A stretch of 53,010 nt of DNA from Alphaproteobacteria bacterium (GTDB lineage: Bacteria > Pseudomonadota > Alphaproteobacteria > ATCC43930 > CGMCC-115725): the NCBI GenBank assembly GCA_019240125.1, contig JAFAYW010000281.1, positions 1-53,010 on the forward strand, in the 5' to 3' direction. The position numbers and the translations under genes were made by a program. The notes below the pieces were generated by a model. That model ran no database searches and had not been told where the DNA came from. It worked only from the letters and a program-made list of their open reading frames with translations. This document shows, piece after piece, positions 18,055 through 25,201 of the stretch. Numbering within the stretch: the first letter of the stretch is position 1; the number at the start of each line of letters is the position of its first letter.

Positions 18055-18095
18055 CACAAATTGTGATATTGACATTAACGCAATTAGCATATAGC
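18055..18095 (+). promoter_or_regulatory. Rightward promoter and probable repressor operator
   Basis: A perfect 11-bp palindrome CACAA-A-TTGTG (18055-18065) is followed by TTGACA (18069-18074) and TATAGC (18090-18095, 15-nt spacing). A half-related GCAATTA (18079-18086) and GTTGTG lie near the -10. The site is between the repressor start and the first rightward gene, the classical place for a phage switch. Confidence 0.5.
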
Positions 18096-18127
18096 TGTTG
18101 TGCCGCAATGACAAGCGGGGGGTGTCG

Positions 18128-18436
18128 ATGGCGGCCGATGGGGAGGCGATTGTCGCGGCCGAGGGCGGCTGTTGCTTCAGGCTGACGGATCCCGGGGGAG
18201 GTTCAGTTGCGTGCAATGCGCCGCGGCGAGCACGCTCGCCTTACTGTCCGGAGCATCATGCGGCGTGTCGCGTAGTGCCGGGAAGTACCGCTGAGGAACG
18301 TCGGATAGACGAACTGGAGGCACTGGCGGCGGTGGTAGGGGGCAAACAGGGGCATGAGGCACAACGGCCGCCGGAACGATTGCTGCAGCGTTTGTTGCGG
18401 GTCGAACGGCGTTTTTCACGCCCACGTTGTTCTTGA
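18128..18436 (+). CDS. GcrA-like small zinc-binding protein
   Basis: A 102-residue protein whose N-terminal third has a Cys/His cluster, CCFRL...ACNAPRRARSPYCPEHH. This is the zinc-binding signature seen in GcrA-type cell-cycle regulators, but the N-terminal sigma-factor-like HTH of GcrA is missing. ATG 18128 is preceded by GGGGGTG. GcrA relatives are common beside terminase genes in alphaproteobacterial phages. A regulatory role is inferred. Confidence 0.55.
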   Translation: MAADGEAIVAAEGGCCFRLTDPGGGSVACNAPRRARSPYCPEHHAACRVVPGSTAEERRIDELEALAAVVGGKQGHEAQRPPERLLQRLLRVERRFSRPRCS

Positions 18437-18454
18437 TTTGTTCGGAGGTGGCAG

Positions 18455-18997
18455 TTGAAACACGCAAAGCGGCACGCCGCTGCGGCCGCGCAAGGCTCGC
18501 CGACAGCCGAGCGGCAGCAGCATGGGCTGATCGAGCCGGTACGGCTGACCATCCCCGATACCGCCGGGCAACCCTCGCGGCCGTATCGGGCGGTCGATAC
18601 GCTGACGATCATGGAACGGCGCGGTTCAATCACCCCGGGAATGCGGCAGGTCGGCGAGGACTTTCGGGCGCGGTTCGCGGTGGCTCAGCTTGATCCTCTC
18701 CGGGCGCTGGACCTGTCGCGGCAGCGGCAGGGCGGCGGCCTGCGCCCGGATCGCGATGGGCCAGGCTTGCGTATCGAAGCGGCGCGCGGCGCGGTGTGGC
18801 GCGCAATCCAGGCGGTGGGTGGCATCGGTTCGCCGGCGGGGTCATGCGTGTGGCACGTGCTGGGATGGGAGCAGTCGCTCAAGGAATGGGCGCTGACCCA
18901 GGGATGGAGCGGCCGCCGGGTGAGCCAGGAGGCGGCCTCCGGCATCCTGATCGCAGCGCTGGGAGCGCTGGAGGAACACTATCGCAGCAAGCATTAG
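18455..18997 (+). CDS. DUF6456-like phage protein
   Basis: A 180-residue protein starting at TTG 18455 behind a strong GGAGGTG. The C-terminal half (about 95-178: RGAVWRAIQAVGG, CVWHVLGWEQSLKEWA, AASGILIAALGALEEHY) is the helical pattern of DUF6456 proteins found near phage replication or terminase genes. The first 60 residues are Ala/Arg-rich and poorly conserved in appearance. Function unknown; DNA binding is plausible. Confidence 0.55.
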   Translation: MKHAKRHAAAAAQGSPTAERQQHGLIEPVRLTIPDTAGQPSRPYRAVDTLTIMERRGSITPGMRQVGEDFRARFAVAQLDPLRALDLSRQRQGGGLRPDRDGPGLRIEAARGAVWRAIQAVGGIGSPAGSCVWHVLGWEQSLKEWALTQGWSGRRVSQEAASGILIAALGALEEHYRSKH

Positions 18998-19007
18998 TGC
19001 TATTAAA

Positions 19008-19048
19008 GCAATTATCGTGTTGACAAATCCGGATCGATCTGCTACAAC
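19008..19048 (+). promoter_or_regulatory. Promoter of the terminase-head operon
   Basis: TTGACA (19020-19025), a 17-nt spacer and TACAAC (19043-19048) make a near-consensus promoter just before the small terminase. GCAATTA, also present in the switch region at 18079, occurs immediately upstream (about 19008), suggesting a shared operator half-site. Confidence 0.6.
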
Positions 19049-19066
19049 ATCGCCACACTGAAGGAA

Positions 19067-19621
19067 TTGGGCGGCAATCAGCCCCGGCGAACAGGAAAGG
19101 CGGACGGGTTGGCAACTCGGTCTCCTCGGCAGCGCCGGCTGGCGGGCAATGCGGTGATCCGCTCCTCGGCACCCCGACCGACGATCGACGAAATCATCGA
19201 GCGGGCGGCGCGGCTGGGGATCACAGCTGATCGGGTCCTGCTGGAGTACCGGCGTATCGCCTTCGCCGACCCGAGCACGCTGTTCGAGATCGACGAGGAC
19301 GGCCACCACCACATGCGGCCGCTAGGCCGGATCGATGCCGATACGCTCGCGGCGGTCCACGAGATCACGCCGGTCGATGCCGGGCGTTTCCGGGTCAAAT
19401 TCTACGACAAGCGGTCGGCGCTCGAGGTGCTGGCCCGCGTCACGGATGTCATCCCGCCGCCGCGGCGGTCAAGCGAACCAGCGCAACCGGAACAGGCGGA
19501 GCAGGGTGAAGACCCCAGGGAGACTCTCGCCCGCGCGCTCGCTCGCCTCGCTGGCGAAACCGCTGCGGACGACGATCCTCAGCCAGCTGAGCCCGGAGCA
19601 GGCAGAGACCCTGCTGTTTGA
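19067..19621 (+). CDS. terS: Terminase small subunit lacking the N-terminal HTH
   Basis: Up to 184 residues. The segment ITADRVLLEYRRIAFADPST to FRVKFYDKRSALEVLARVTD (about 52-125) is the C-terminal oligomerisation part of the Terminase_2 family. The N-terminal DNA-binding HTH of about 60 residues that such proteins normally have is absent. Start is uncertain: TTG 19067 has AAGGA only 3 nt upstream, while TTG 19109 (LATRSPRQRR) has AGGAAAGG at about 10 nt. The acidic C-terminus overlaps the large subunit gene by 116 bp. Confidence 0.7.
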   Translation: MGGNQPRRTGKADGLATRSPRQRRLAGNAVIRSSAPRPTIDEIIERAARLGITADRVLLEYRRIAFADPSTLFEIDEDGHHHMRPLGRIDADTLAAVHEITPVDAGRFRVKFYDKRSALEVLARVTDVIPPPRRSSEPAQPEQAEQGEDPRETLARALARLAGETAADDDPQPAEPGAGRDPAV

Positions 19622-20858
19622 TTGGGCCTATTGGGCGCGCCCGGAGCAACTGCCGCCAACAGGAAGCTGGCGGGTCTGGCTGCTTCTGGCGGGACGCGGT
19701 TTTGGCAAGACGCGCAGTGGTGCCGAATTCGTGCGAGCGCGGATCGGTACCGGGCAGGCGCGGCGGGTGGCGCTGGTCGGTCCGACAGCCGCCGATGTGC
19801 GCGATGTGATGGTCGAGGGAAACAGCGGATCGCTGGCGATCGCGCCGGACACCGACCGGCCGCTTTACGAACCGTCGAAGCGGCGGGTGACCTGGGACAA
19901 TGGTGCCATCGCGACCCTGTTCAGCGCCGACGAGCCGGAACGGCTGCGCGGGCCGCAACATGATCTCGCCTGGTGCGACGAGTTGGCGGCGTGGCGCTAT
20001 CCGGCGGCCTGGGACATGCTGATGTTCGGGTTGCGGCTTGGCGGCGATCCGCGCGCCGTCGTCACAACGACACCGCGCCCAGCCCGCTTGATCCGCGAGC
20101 TGCTGGCCGATCCCAAGGTCGTCGTGACACGCGGCCGCACGCTCGACAATGCCGGCAATCTCGCCCCGGGGTTTCTCGACCAGATCGTGCGGCGTTATGA
20201 GGGGACGCGGCTCGGGCGGCAGGAACTCGACGGCGAATTGCTCGAGGATGTACCCGGCGCACTGTGGCAGCGCGGCACGATCGAGGCGGCGCGGCTTGCA
20301 GTGCTGCCGGAGCTTGCGCGCGTTGTCGTGGCGATCGATCCGGCGGCGGCGTCCGGCGAGCATGCCGACGAGACGGGCATCGTCGTGGCTGGCCGGGATG
20401 CGGCCGGGCAGGGCTATGTATTGGCCGACGCGTCGGGACACTACGCGCCGGCGGAATGGGCGCGCACTGCGGTCGTCGCCTATCACACGCACCATGCCGA
20501 CCGCATCGTCGCCGAAGTGAACAATGGCGGCGAGATGGTCGAGGCCGTGTTGCGCACCGTCGATGCCAATTTGCCCTTTGGCGCCGTGCGGGCGGCGCGC
20601 GGCAAGGTGGCGCGCGCCGAGCCGGTGGCGGCGCTGTACGAGCAGGGCCGGGTGCATCACCTCGGCGCCCTGCCGCAGCTCGAAGACCAGATGTGCGCGT
20701 TCAGCGGCGATTTCGATCGCAACGCTGCCGGGTACTCGCCCGAGCGGGTGGATGCGCTGGTATGGGCGCTGACCGAATTGCTTGTCGCGCCGCGTGCCGG
20801 TGACGGAATTTTCGAAACCTATCGGCGGCTTGCCGAAACCAGAAGCGAGGATCGATGA
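19506..20858 (+). CDS. terL: Terminase large subunit (DNA-packaging ATPase/nuclease)
   Basis: A 450-residue packaging motor. Walker A is LLAGRGFGKTRSGAE (about 57-71), Walker B is LAWCDELAAW (about 155), and the nuclease acidic residues appear at AIDPAAASGEHADETG (about 275-290) and in the C-terminal SPERVDALVWAL. FSADEPERLRGPQHD is the signature of the subfamily that includes GTA terminases. GTG 19506 has GGAG upstream; a longer upstream frame lies entirely inside terS. The stop overlaps the next ATG (ATGA). Confidence 0.92.
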   Translation: MKTPGRLSPARSLASLAKPLRTTILSQLSPEQAETLLFDWAYWARPEQLPPTGSWRVWLLLAGRGFGKTRSGAEFVRARIGTGQARRVALVGPTAADVRDVMVEGNSGSLAIAPDTDRPLYEPSKRRVTWDNGAIATLFSADEPERLRGPQHDLAWCDELAAWRYPAAWDMLMFGLRLGGDPRAVVTTTPRPARLIRELLADPKVVVTRGRTLDNAGNLAPGFLDQIVRRYEGTRLGRQELDGELLEDVPGALWQRGTIEAARLAVLPELARVVVAIDPAAASGEHADETGIVVAGRDAAGQGYVLADASGHYAPAEWARTAVVAYHTHHADRIVAEVNNGGEMVEAVLRTVDANLPFGAVRAARGKVARAEPVAALYEQGRVHHLGALPQLEDQMCAFSGDFDRNAAGYSPERVDALVWALTELLVAPRAGDGIFETYRRLAETRSEDR

Positions 20859-21298
20859 CGCTGCTCGTCAAGGACGCCAACACGGTGGTGCAATCGCTTG
20901 CCACCGCTAGCGACGGAAACGGAAATCTGGTCCCGATGCACGCGCCCGCCACCACGACGGCACAGGGTGTTTCGACGCCGGTGGGAGTGCAGAACCCGCT
21001 GCCGGTGATCAACGTGGCCGGGGTGCCGGCGAGTGACGGCAGCGGCACGGTGGCCACCGGCGGGAGTGCCCAGACTCTGTTCGGCGGCCTGGTACCGGTC
21101 AACGGGTTCCTGGTGCAGAACAATTCCAATGCGGCACTCTGGGTGTCGGATATCGGCACCGCCGCGGCCGGGGGCGCGAGCCTTCAGATCGCGGCGAGTG
21201 GCGGCATTTTCATGACTCCCTCCGGGTATAAGCCGGGCGGCGCGGTTAGCCTGTATGGCGGGTCAACCGGACAAGCCTTTGCAGCGCGGCGGTGGTGA
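20855..21298 (+). CDS. Small beta-rich protein paired with spike 1
   Basis: A 147-residue protein coupled by ATGA to terL and by TGATG to the spike gene. It is Gly/Ala/Thr/Val-rich with no cysteine or membrane segment. The C-terminal half (LVPVNGFLVQNNSNAALWVS to SLYGGSTGQAFAARRW) looks like a small beta-sandwich of the kind that decorates phage particles. The beginning of the ORF at 25202 contains a related module. No signal peptide. Role unknown; a decoration or adaptor protein for the spike is inferred. Confidence 0.6.
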   Translation: MTLLVKDANTVVQSLATASDGNGNLVPMHAPATTTAQGVSTPVGVQNPLPVINVAGVPASDGSGTVATGGSAQTLFGGLVPVNGFLVQNNSNAALWVSDIGTAAAGGASLQIAASGGIFMTPSGYKPGGAVSLYGGSTGQAFAARRW

Positions 21299-23874
21299 TG
21301 GCGATGCGCTCTTATTCCGCCCTGCGATCCGCCCTGTTGCTCGGCACGATGCTCGCGCCTTGTGGGGCGGTGGCGCAATCCCCCGGCAATTTCTCGACCC
21401 TGAGCACCTCCGGCACCGCGGCGCTGAACGGCGACGTACTGATGTGCTCCGGGAAGCCCTGGATCGACGTGAGGTGCCCCGGCATGGCGGGGGGCGCGGT
21501 GGGTGACGGCAATCATGACGACACCGCGGCTTTGCAGAACACGATCAACACTGCGATCACCAATAACTGGCCGGTGCATATCCCGGCCGGCACCTACAAG
21601 GTGACGGCAAAGCTGGCAATCGATTTCGCCGGCCAGGCCTCGAGCGGGTTTCGCCTGATATCCGAGGGCGCCACAATCGACGGCCGAACCATCGCCAGTG
21701 GGCCGGTCCTGCAAGTGCAGTGTTCGGGCGGCACGACGGGCAGCCCGGCTGGTTGTTTCTATTTCAAGGAAGAGGGCGCGCTGTTCGTCAACGCGAATAC
21801 GCCGACCTATGCCGTGGTCATCGGCAAGCCCGATTTGTCCGACGCGCAGAACTCGGCAAAGCTTGATCACCTGGTGGTGAACAATGCCTCGACCGCGTCG
21901 ACCGCGGGCGGCCTGCAGCTCAATTACGTTCTGGATTCCGATATTTTCGCGGTCGCCGATAGCGCCGGCGGTGCTGCCGGCATGGCGCTCGAACAGGTGC
22001 AGTTCTCGCGGATTTCGGGCGCCGGCAGCGCGGCCGGAACCGGCGGTACCGCCTTGTTGCTCGAACAGGGTTACAACTACGCCAACACGATTTTCGCTTT
22101 CGACATGGAGGTTTCACCGACCTGTCTCGGCATTACCTTCAATCATGATGGCATGAACAGCTTTGTATCGCCCTATTTTGCCTGCGCCACGGCGGTGAAT
22201 GCCACCGCCAGCAACCACAACACGCTGATCAACCCGACCTATGGCGGCAATGTCATCAATCGCGGGCCGCAATCGACCGGCATCCAGGTGATCGGCAGTG
22301 GCAGTTGGGCCCGCTGGCAGTTCCCTGCCATCGCCAGCTATACCGCGGCCCCGATCGATGACCGCACTGTGTTGTCATCGTACAACGCACCTGGCGGGTC
22401 GCTCGCAGTGACACTGCCGGCGCCCGCAACGGCGGGGGCCGGCTGGTCGATGGGATTTGCCAGCGATAACGGCAAGGGAGTGATGGTCACGCCGGCCTCC
22501 GGAACCATCCTGTCGGGCGGCAAGTCGCTGTCATCCCTGACCCTCGGGCCGGGGAATTACGAGTATGTCGAACTGCAATCCGATGGCAACGCCTACCGGA
22601 TCGTCAGCGCGACCCGAAATACGTTAGCCGGTAACGGCCTGCAAAGCCGTGAATGGCCCGGGAACTGGTTGTTTCCCGCAGGGGCCGGCTATGCCGCGGC
22701 GACGGCGGATAATGGCAATGTGCTGTCAAGCTACAACACCAGCGCGGGACTGACGGTCACCCTGCCGCCGACCAGCGCCCTGCCGTCCGGCTGGTCGGTG
22801 GGGCTGGCCACTGATAACGGCAAGCCGCTGACCGTGCAGGTGAATGGCAGCGGCGGCGGGCAGATCCTCTACCCGCTGGCCAACGCAGCGCCGCAAAGCA
22901 GCCTGAGCTTAGCGGGGAACTCGTACGAATTCGTGGTCCTGCAATATGACGGTTCGGGCAGCTTTCGGCTGGAGCATGCGACACCCGCAACGGCACAGCA
23001 GCTCGGGCTGGCCGGTCTCGGCGGAGTGACGCGCTGGCGCTTCCCCGCCGCCAACAGCTATGCGGCCGCGGTGTCGGATAATGGAACGGCGCTGTCCGCC
23101 GCCAATGCTCCGTCGACTTACCTGACCGTCACCTTGCCGTCGACCAGCGCCATCAATCCCGGCTGGACGGTGGCGATTGGCAATGAGAACGGCAAGATCG
23201 CGGCGGCGCAGGTCAACGGTACCAGCGGCGGCAAGATCCTGTATCCCGGAAGCGGCAGCGGCGCCACGTCTTTACAGCTTGCCGCGGGTGATTACGAAAC
23301 CGCGGTGCTGCAATTCGACGGCAGTAATTTCCGGATCATGCATCTTACGCCGGCGAGCGCCGGGTCGATCGGGATGAGCGGCGGTACCTGCACCGCGAAA
23401 TGGAGTTTTCCCGCGGTCGCGACCTATGCGGCCGGCGCGACGGATTGCGGCATGTCGCTGTCGAACTTCAATGCGCCTGGCTCAGGCCTGACCGTGACCT
23501 TGCCGCCGACGACCGCGATTGCAGCGGGGTGGAGCATGGGTTTCGTATCCGACAACAACAAAAACCTGACCGTGCAGGCAAACGGCACCAGCGGTGGCCA
23601 CATTCTCCTGCCGGGCAGCCGCGGCGCGCAAACCGCGGTGACATTATATGGCCAGAATTACGAGGCGCTGCAGCTGCAATTCGACGGCTCGAATTTTCGG
23701 GTGTTGTCGGCGTCGCCGGCGACCGCCTCTGCCAATGGCATGTTTCCCACCACCGGCACGCCGGTGTCGAGTTCGGCGTCATGCCAGACCGGGCAGCTCG
23801 AATTCGACTCGAGCTATCTCTATGCCTGCACCGCCACCAACACCTGGAAGCGGTCAGCCTGGAGCAGCTTCTGA
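21298..23874 (+). CDS. Spike 1: secreted beta-helix protein with four C-terminal repeats
   Basis: About 858 residues. The N-terminus (MRSYSALRSALLLGTMLAPC then GAVAQ) is a convincing Sec signal peptide. Residues about 40-335 form a pectate-lyase-like right-handed beta-helix: VGDGNHDDTAALQNTINTAI followed by VHIPAGTYKV is the standard entry motif of such phage spikes. After this come four tandem repeats of about 117-123 residues and a short tip with C-x-TGQLEFDSSYLYAC. ATG 21298 overlaps the previous stop and the own stop overlaps the portal ATG, so it is truly part of the packaging operon. Polysaccharide binding or cleavage is likely. A signal peptide on a virion protein is anomalous. Confidence 0.75.
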   Translation: MAMRSYSALRSALLLGTMLAPCGAVAQSPGNFSTLSTSGTAALNGDVLMCSGKPWIDVRCPGMAGGAVGDGNHDDTAALQNTINTAITNNWPVHIPAGTYKVTAKLAIDFAGQASSGFRLISEGATIDGRTIASGPVLQVQCSGGTTGSPAGCFYFKEEGALFVNANTPTYAVVIGKPDLSDAQNSAKLDHLVVNNASTASTAGGLQLNYVLDSDIFAVADSAGGAAGMALEQVQFSRISGAGSAAGTGGTALLLEQGYNYANTIFAFDMEVSPTCLGITFNHDGMNSFVSPYFACATAVNATASNHNTLINPTYGGNVINRGPQSTGIQVIGSGSWARWQFPAIASYTAAPIDDRTVLSSYNAPGGSLAVTLPAPATAGAGWSMGFASDNGKGVMVTPASGTILSGGKSLSSLTLGPGNYEYVELQSDGNAYRIVSATRNTLAGNGLQSREWPGNWLFPAGAGYAAATADNGNVLSSYNTSAGLTVTLPPTSALPSGWSVGLATDNGKPLTVQVNGSGGGQILYPLANAAPQSSLSLAGNSYEFVVLQYDGSGSFRLEHATPATAQQLGLAGLGGVTRWRFPAANSYAAAVSDNGTALSAANAPSTYLTVTLPSTSAINPGWTVAIGNENGKIAAAQVNGTSGGKILYPGSGSGATSLQLAAGDYETAVLQFDGSNFRIMHLTPASAGSIGMSGGTCTAKWSFPAVATYAAGATDCGMSLSNFNAPGSGLTVTLPPTTAIAAGWSMGFVSDNNKNLTVQANGTSGGHILLPGSRGAQTAVTLYGQNYEALQLQFDGSNFRVLSASPATASANGMFPTTGTPVSSSASCQTGQLEFDSSYLYACTATNTWKRSAWSSF
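22315..23748 (+). repeat. Four tandem protein repeats of about 120 codons
   Basis: Repeat units begin at the Trp codons 22315, 22666, 23035 and 23401 (spacing 351, 369 and 366 nt). Each follows W-x-F-P-A, Y-A-A, D-N-G, N-A-P, L-T-V-T-L-P, G-W-S-x-G, D-N-G-K, S-G-G-x-I-L, Y-E-x-x-x-L-Q-x-D-G and F-R-I. The DNA is diverged while the protein pattern holds, so the duplications are old. Confidence 0.8.
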
Positions 23875-25154
23875 TGCCGACGGCAGAGGGCAAGCGTACT
23901 CCGCTGACCATCGGCTATAGCTGGGGGCAGCAGGGGCTTGAGGCGCAGTTCGGTGGCGTGTTCCAGCCCGGCGAGGGCATCTTCTCGCCGGGCTATCCGC
24001 TGGCGCCACCTGAGCCCGAGCGGCTGCGGCTGTGGGATTTCCCCGTCGGCGTAAACACGATCTACACGCCGCGCTCCTATGAGCCGATCAGCTTTGCCGA
24101 GTTGCGCGCGCTGGCCGAGTCGCATGACATCACCCGCCTTGCGATCGAAACCCGCAAGGACCAGCTGGAAAAGCTGGACTGGGCGGTCAAGGGCCGCGCC
24201 ACCCGCTCCCCCGATGCCGCGCAGCAGCGGCGGATCGCTCGGATCGCGGCGTTCCTCCAGCGTCCCGACGGCGAGCGCCCGTTTGCCACCTGGTTGCGGG
24301 CGCTGCTCGAGGATGTGCTGGTGCTCGATGCCGCGACGCTGGAGGTGAGGCGAAATCGCGGCGGCGGTCTGATCGGGCTCGATGTCGTCGATGGCGCGAC
24401 GGTCAAGCTGCTGTTCGATGATACGGGGCGCCGCCCCCGTCCGCCGGCGCCGGCCTTTGAGCAGGTGATCCACGGCCGGCCGTGGAAAATGCTGACGTCG
24501 GACGACTTGCTGTACGCGCCCCGCAACCCGCGACCGCACAAGGCCTATGGCTTTGGCCCGGTCGAGCAGATCGTGGTGACGGTGAACATCGCATTGCGTC
24601 GCCAGGCGGCGCAATTGCGCCACTTCACCGACGGCAATGTGCCGCCGGGCCTGCTGACCGCGCCCGAGGGGTGGAGCGCCGAGCAGATCCGGCAGTTCCA
24701 GGAATGGTTCGATAGTGTCCTTACGGGCAACACGGCGGCCCGCTCGCGGCTGATCTGGGCGCCGAGCGGCGCGCGTTATCAGGCGTTTACCGAGGCGCCC
24801 TACAAGGACGAGTTCGACGAGTGGCTGGCGCGCATCGTGTGCTATGCGTTTTCGCTGCCGCCAACCGCGTTTGTCCGCCAGGTCAACCGCGCCACGGCCG
24901 ATACCGCGCAGGACGCCGCGCTGGCCGAGGGGCTGTCGCCGCTGATGGGCTGGGTCAAGCGGCTGATCGATCATGTGATCCAGGACCGGATGGGCGAACC
25001 CGATCTCGAGTTTGTCTGGGCCGATCGGCGTGTGCCGGATCCAGCGGAGGAGGCCCGTGTGCTCGACACTTATGTCGCGCGCGGCATCTACACCCTCAAC
25101 GAAGCCCGCGATCTCCTGGGGCTCCCGCCACTTCCGACATCGGAGGGTGGCTAG
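23874..25154 (+). CDS. Phage portal protein
   Basis: A 426-residue portal. Landmarks are SYEPISFAELRALAESHDIT (about 75-95), the DVLVLDAATLEVRRN and YGFGPVEQIV segments of the wing/stem, and the C-terminal FVRQVNRATADTAQDAALAE, where portal proteins carry their conserved N-R-A-T. A dodecameric portal forms the DNA channel at the capsid vertex. ATG 23874 overlaps the spike 1 stop (TGATG). It is followed by a 47-bp gap and the second spike module rather than by the protease. Confidence 0.88.
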   Translation: MPTAEGKRTPLTIGYSWGQQGLEAQFGGVFQPGEGIFSPGYPLAPPEPERLRLWDFPVGVNTIYTPRSYEPISFAELRALAESHDITRLAIETRKDQLEKLDWAVKGRATRSPDAAQQRRIARIAAFLQRPDGERPFATWLRALLEDVLVLDAATLEVRRNRGGGLIGLDVVDGATVKLLFDDTGRRPRPPAPAFEQVIHGRPWKMLTSDDLLYAPRNPRPHKAYGFGPVEQIVVTVNIALRRQAAQLRHFTDGNVPPGLLTAPEGWSAEQIRQFQEWFDSVLTGNTAARSRLIWAPSGARYQAFTEAPYKDEFDEWLARIVCYAFSLPPTAFVRQVNRATADTAQDAALAEGLSPLMGWVKRLIDHVIQDRMGEPDLEFVWADRRVPDPAEEARVLDTYVARGIYTLNEARDLLGLPPLPTSEGG

Positions 25155-25201
25155 ACCACCCGACATCGATCAAACCGTCACCCCAAGCTCAGGTACCCAT
25201 C

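Noticed and set aside
24821..25201. Longer N-terminus for spike 2 reaching back into the portal gene
   Set aside because: The sequence there is the shifted frame of the portal. The product begins credibly only at 25202 or 25631.
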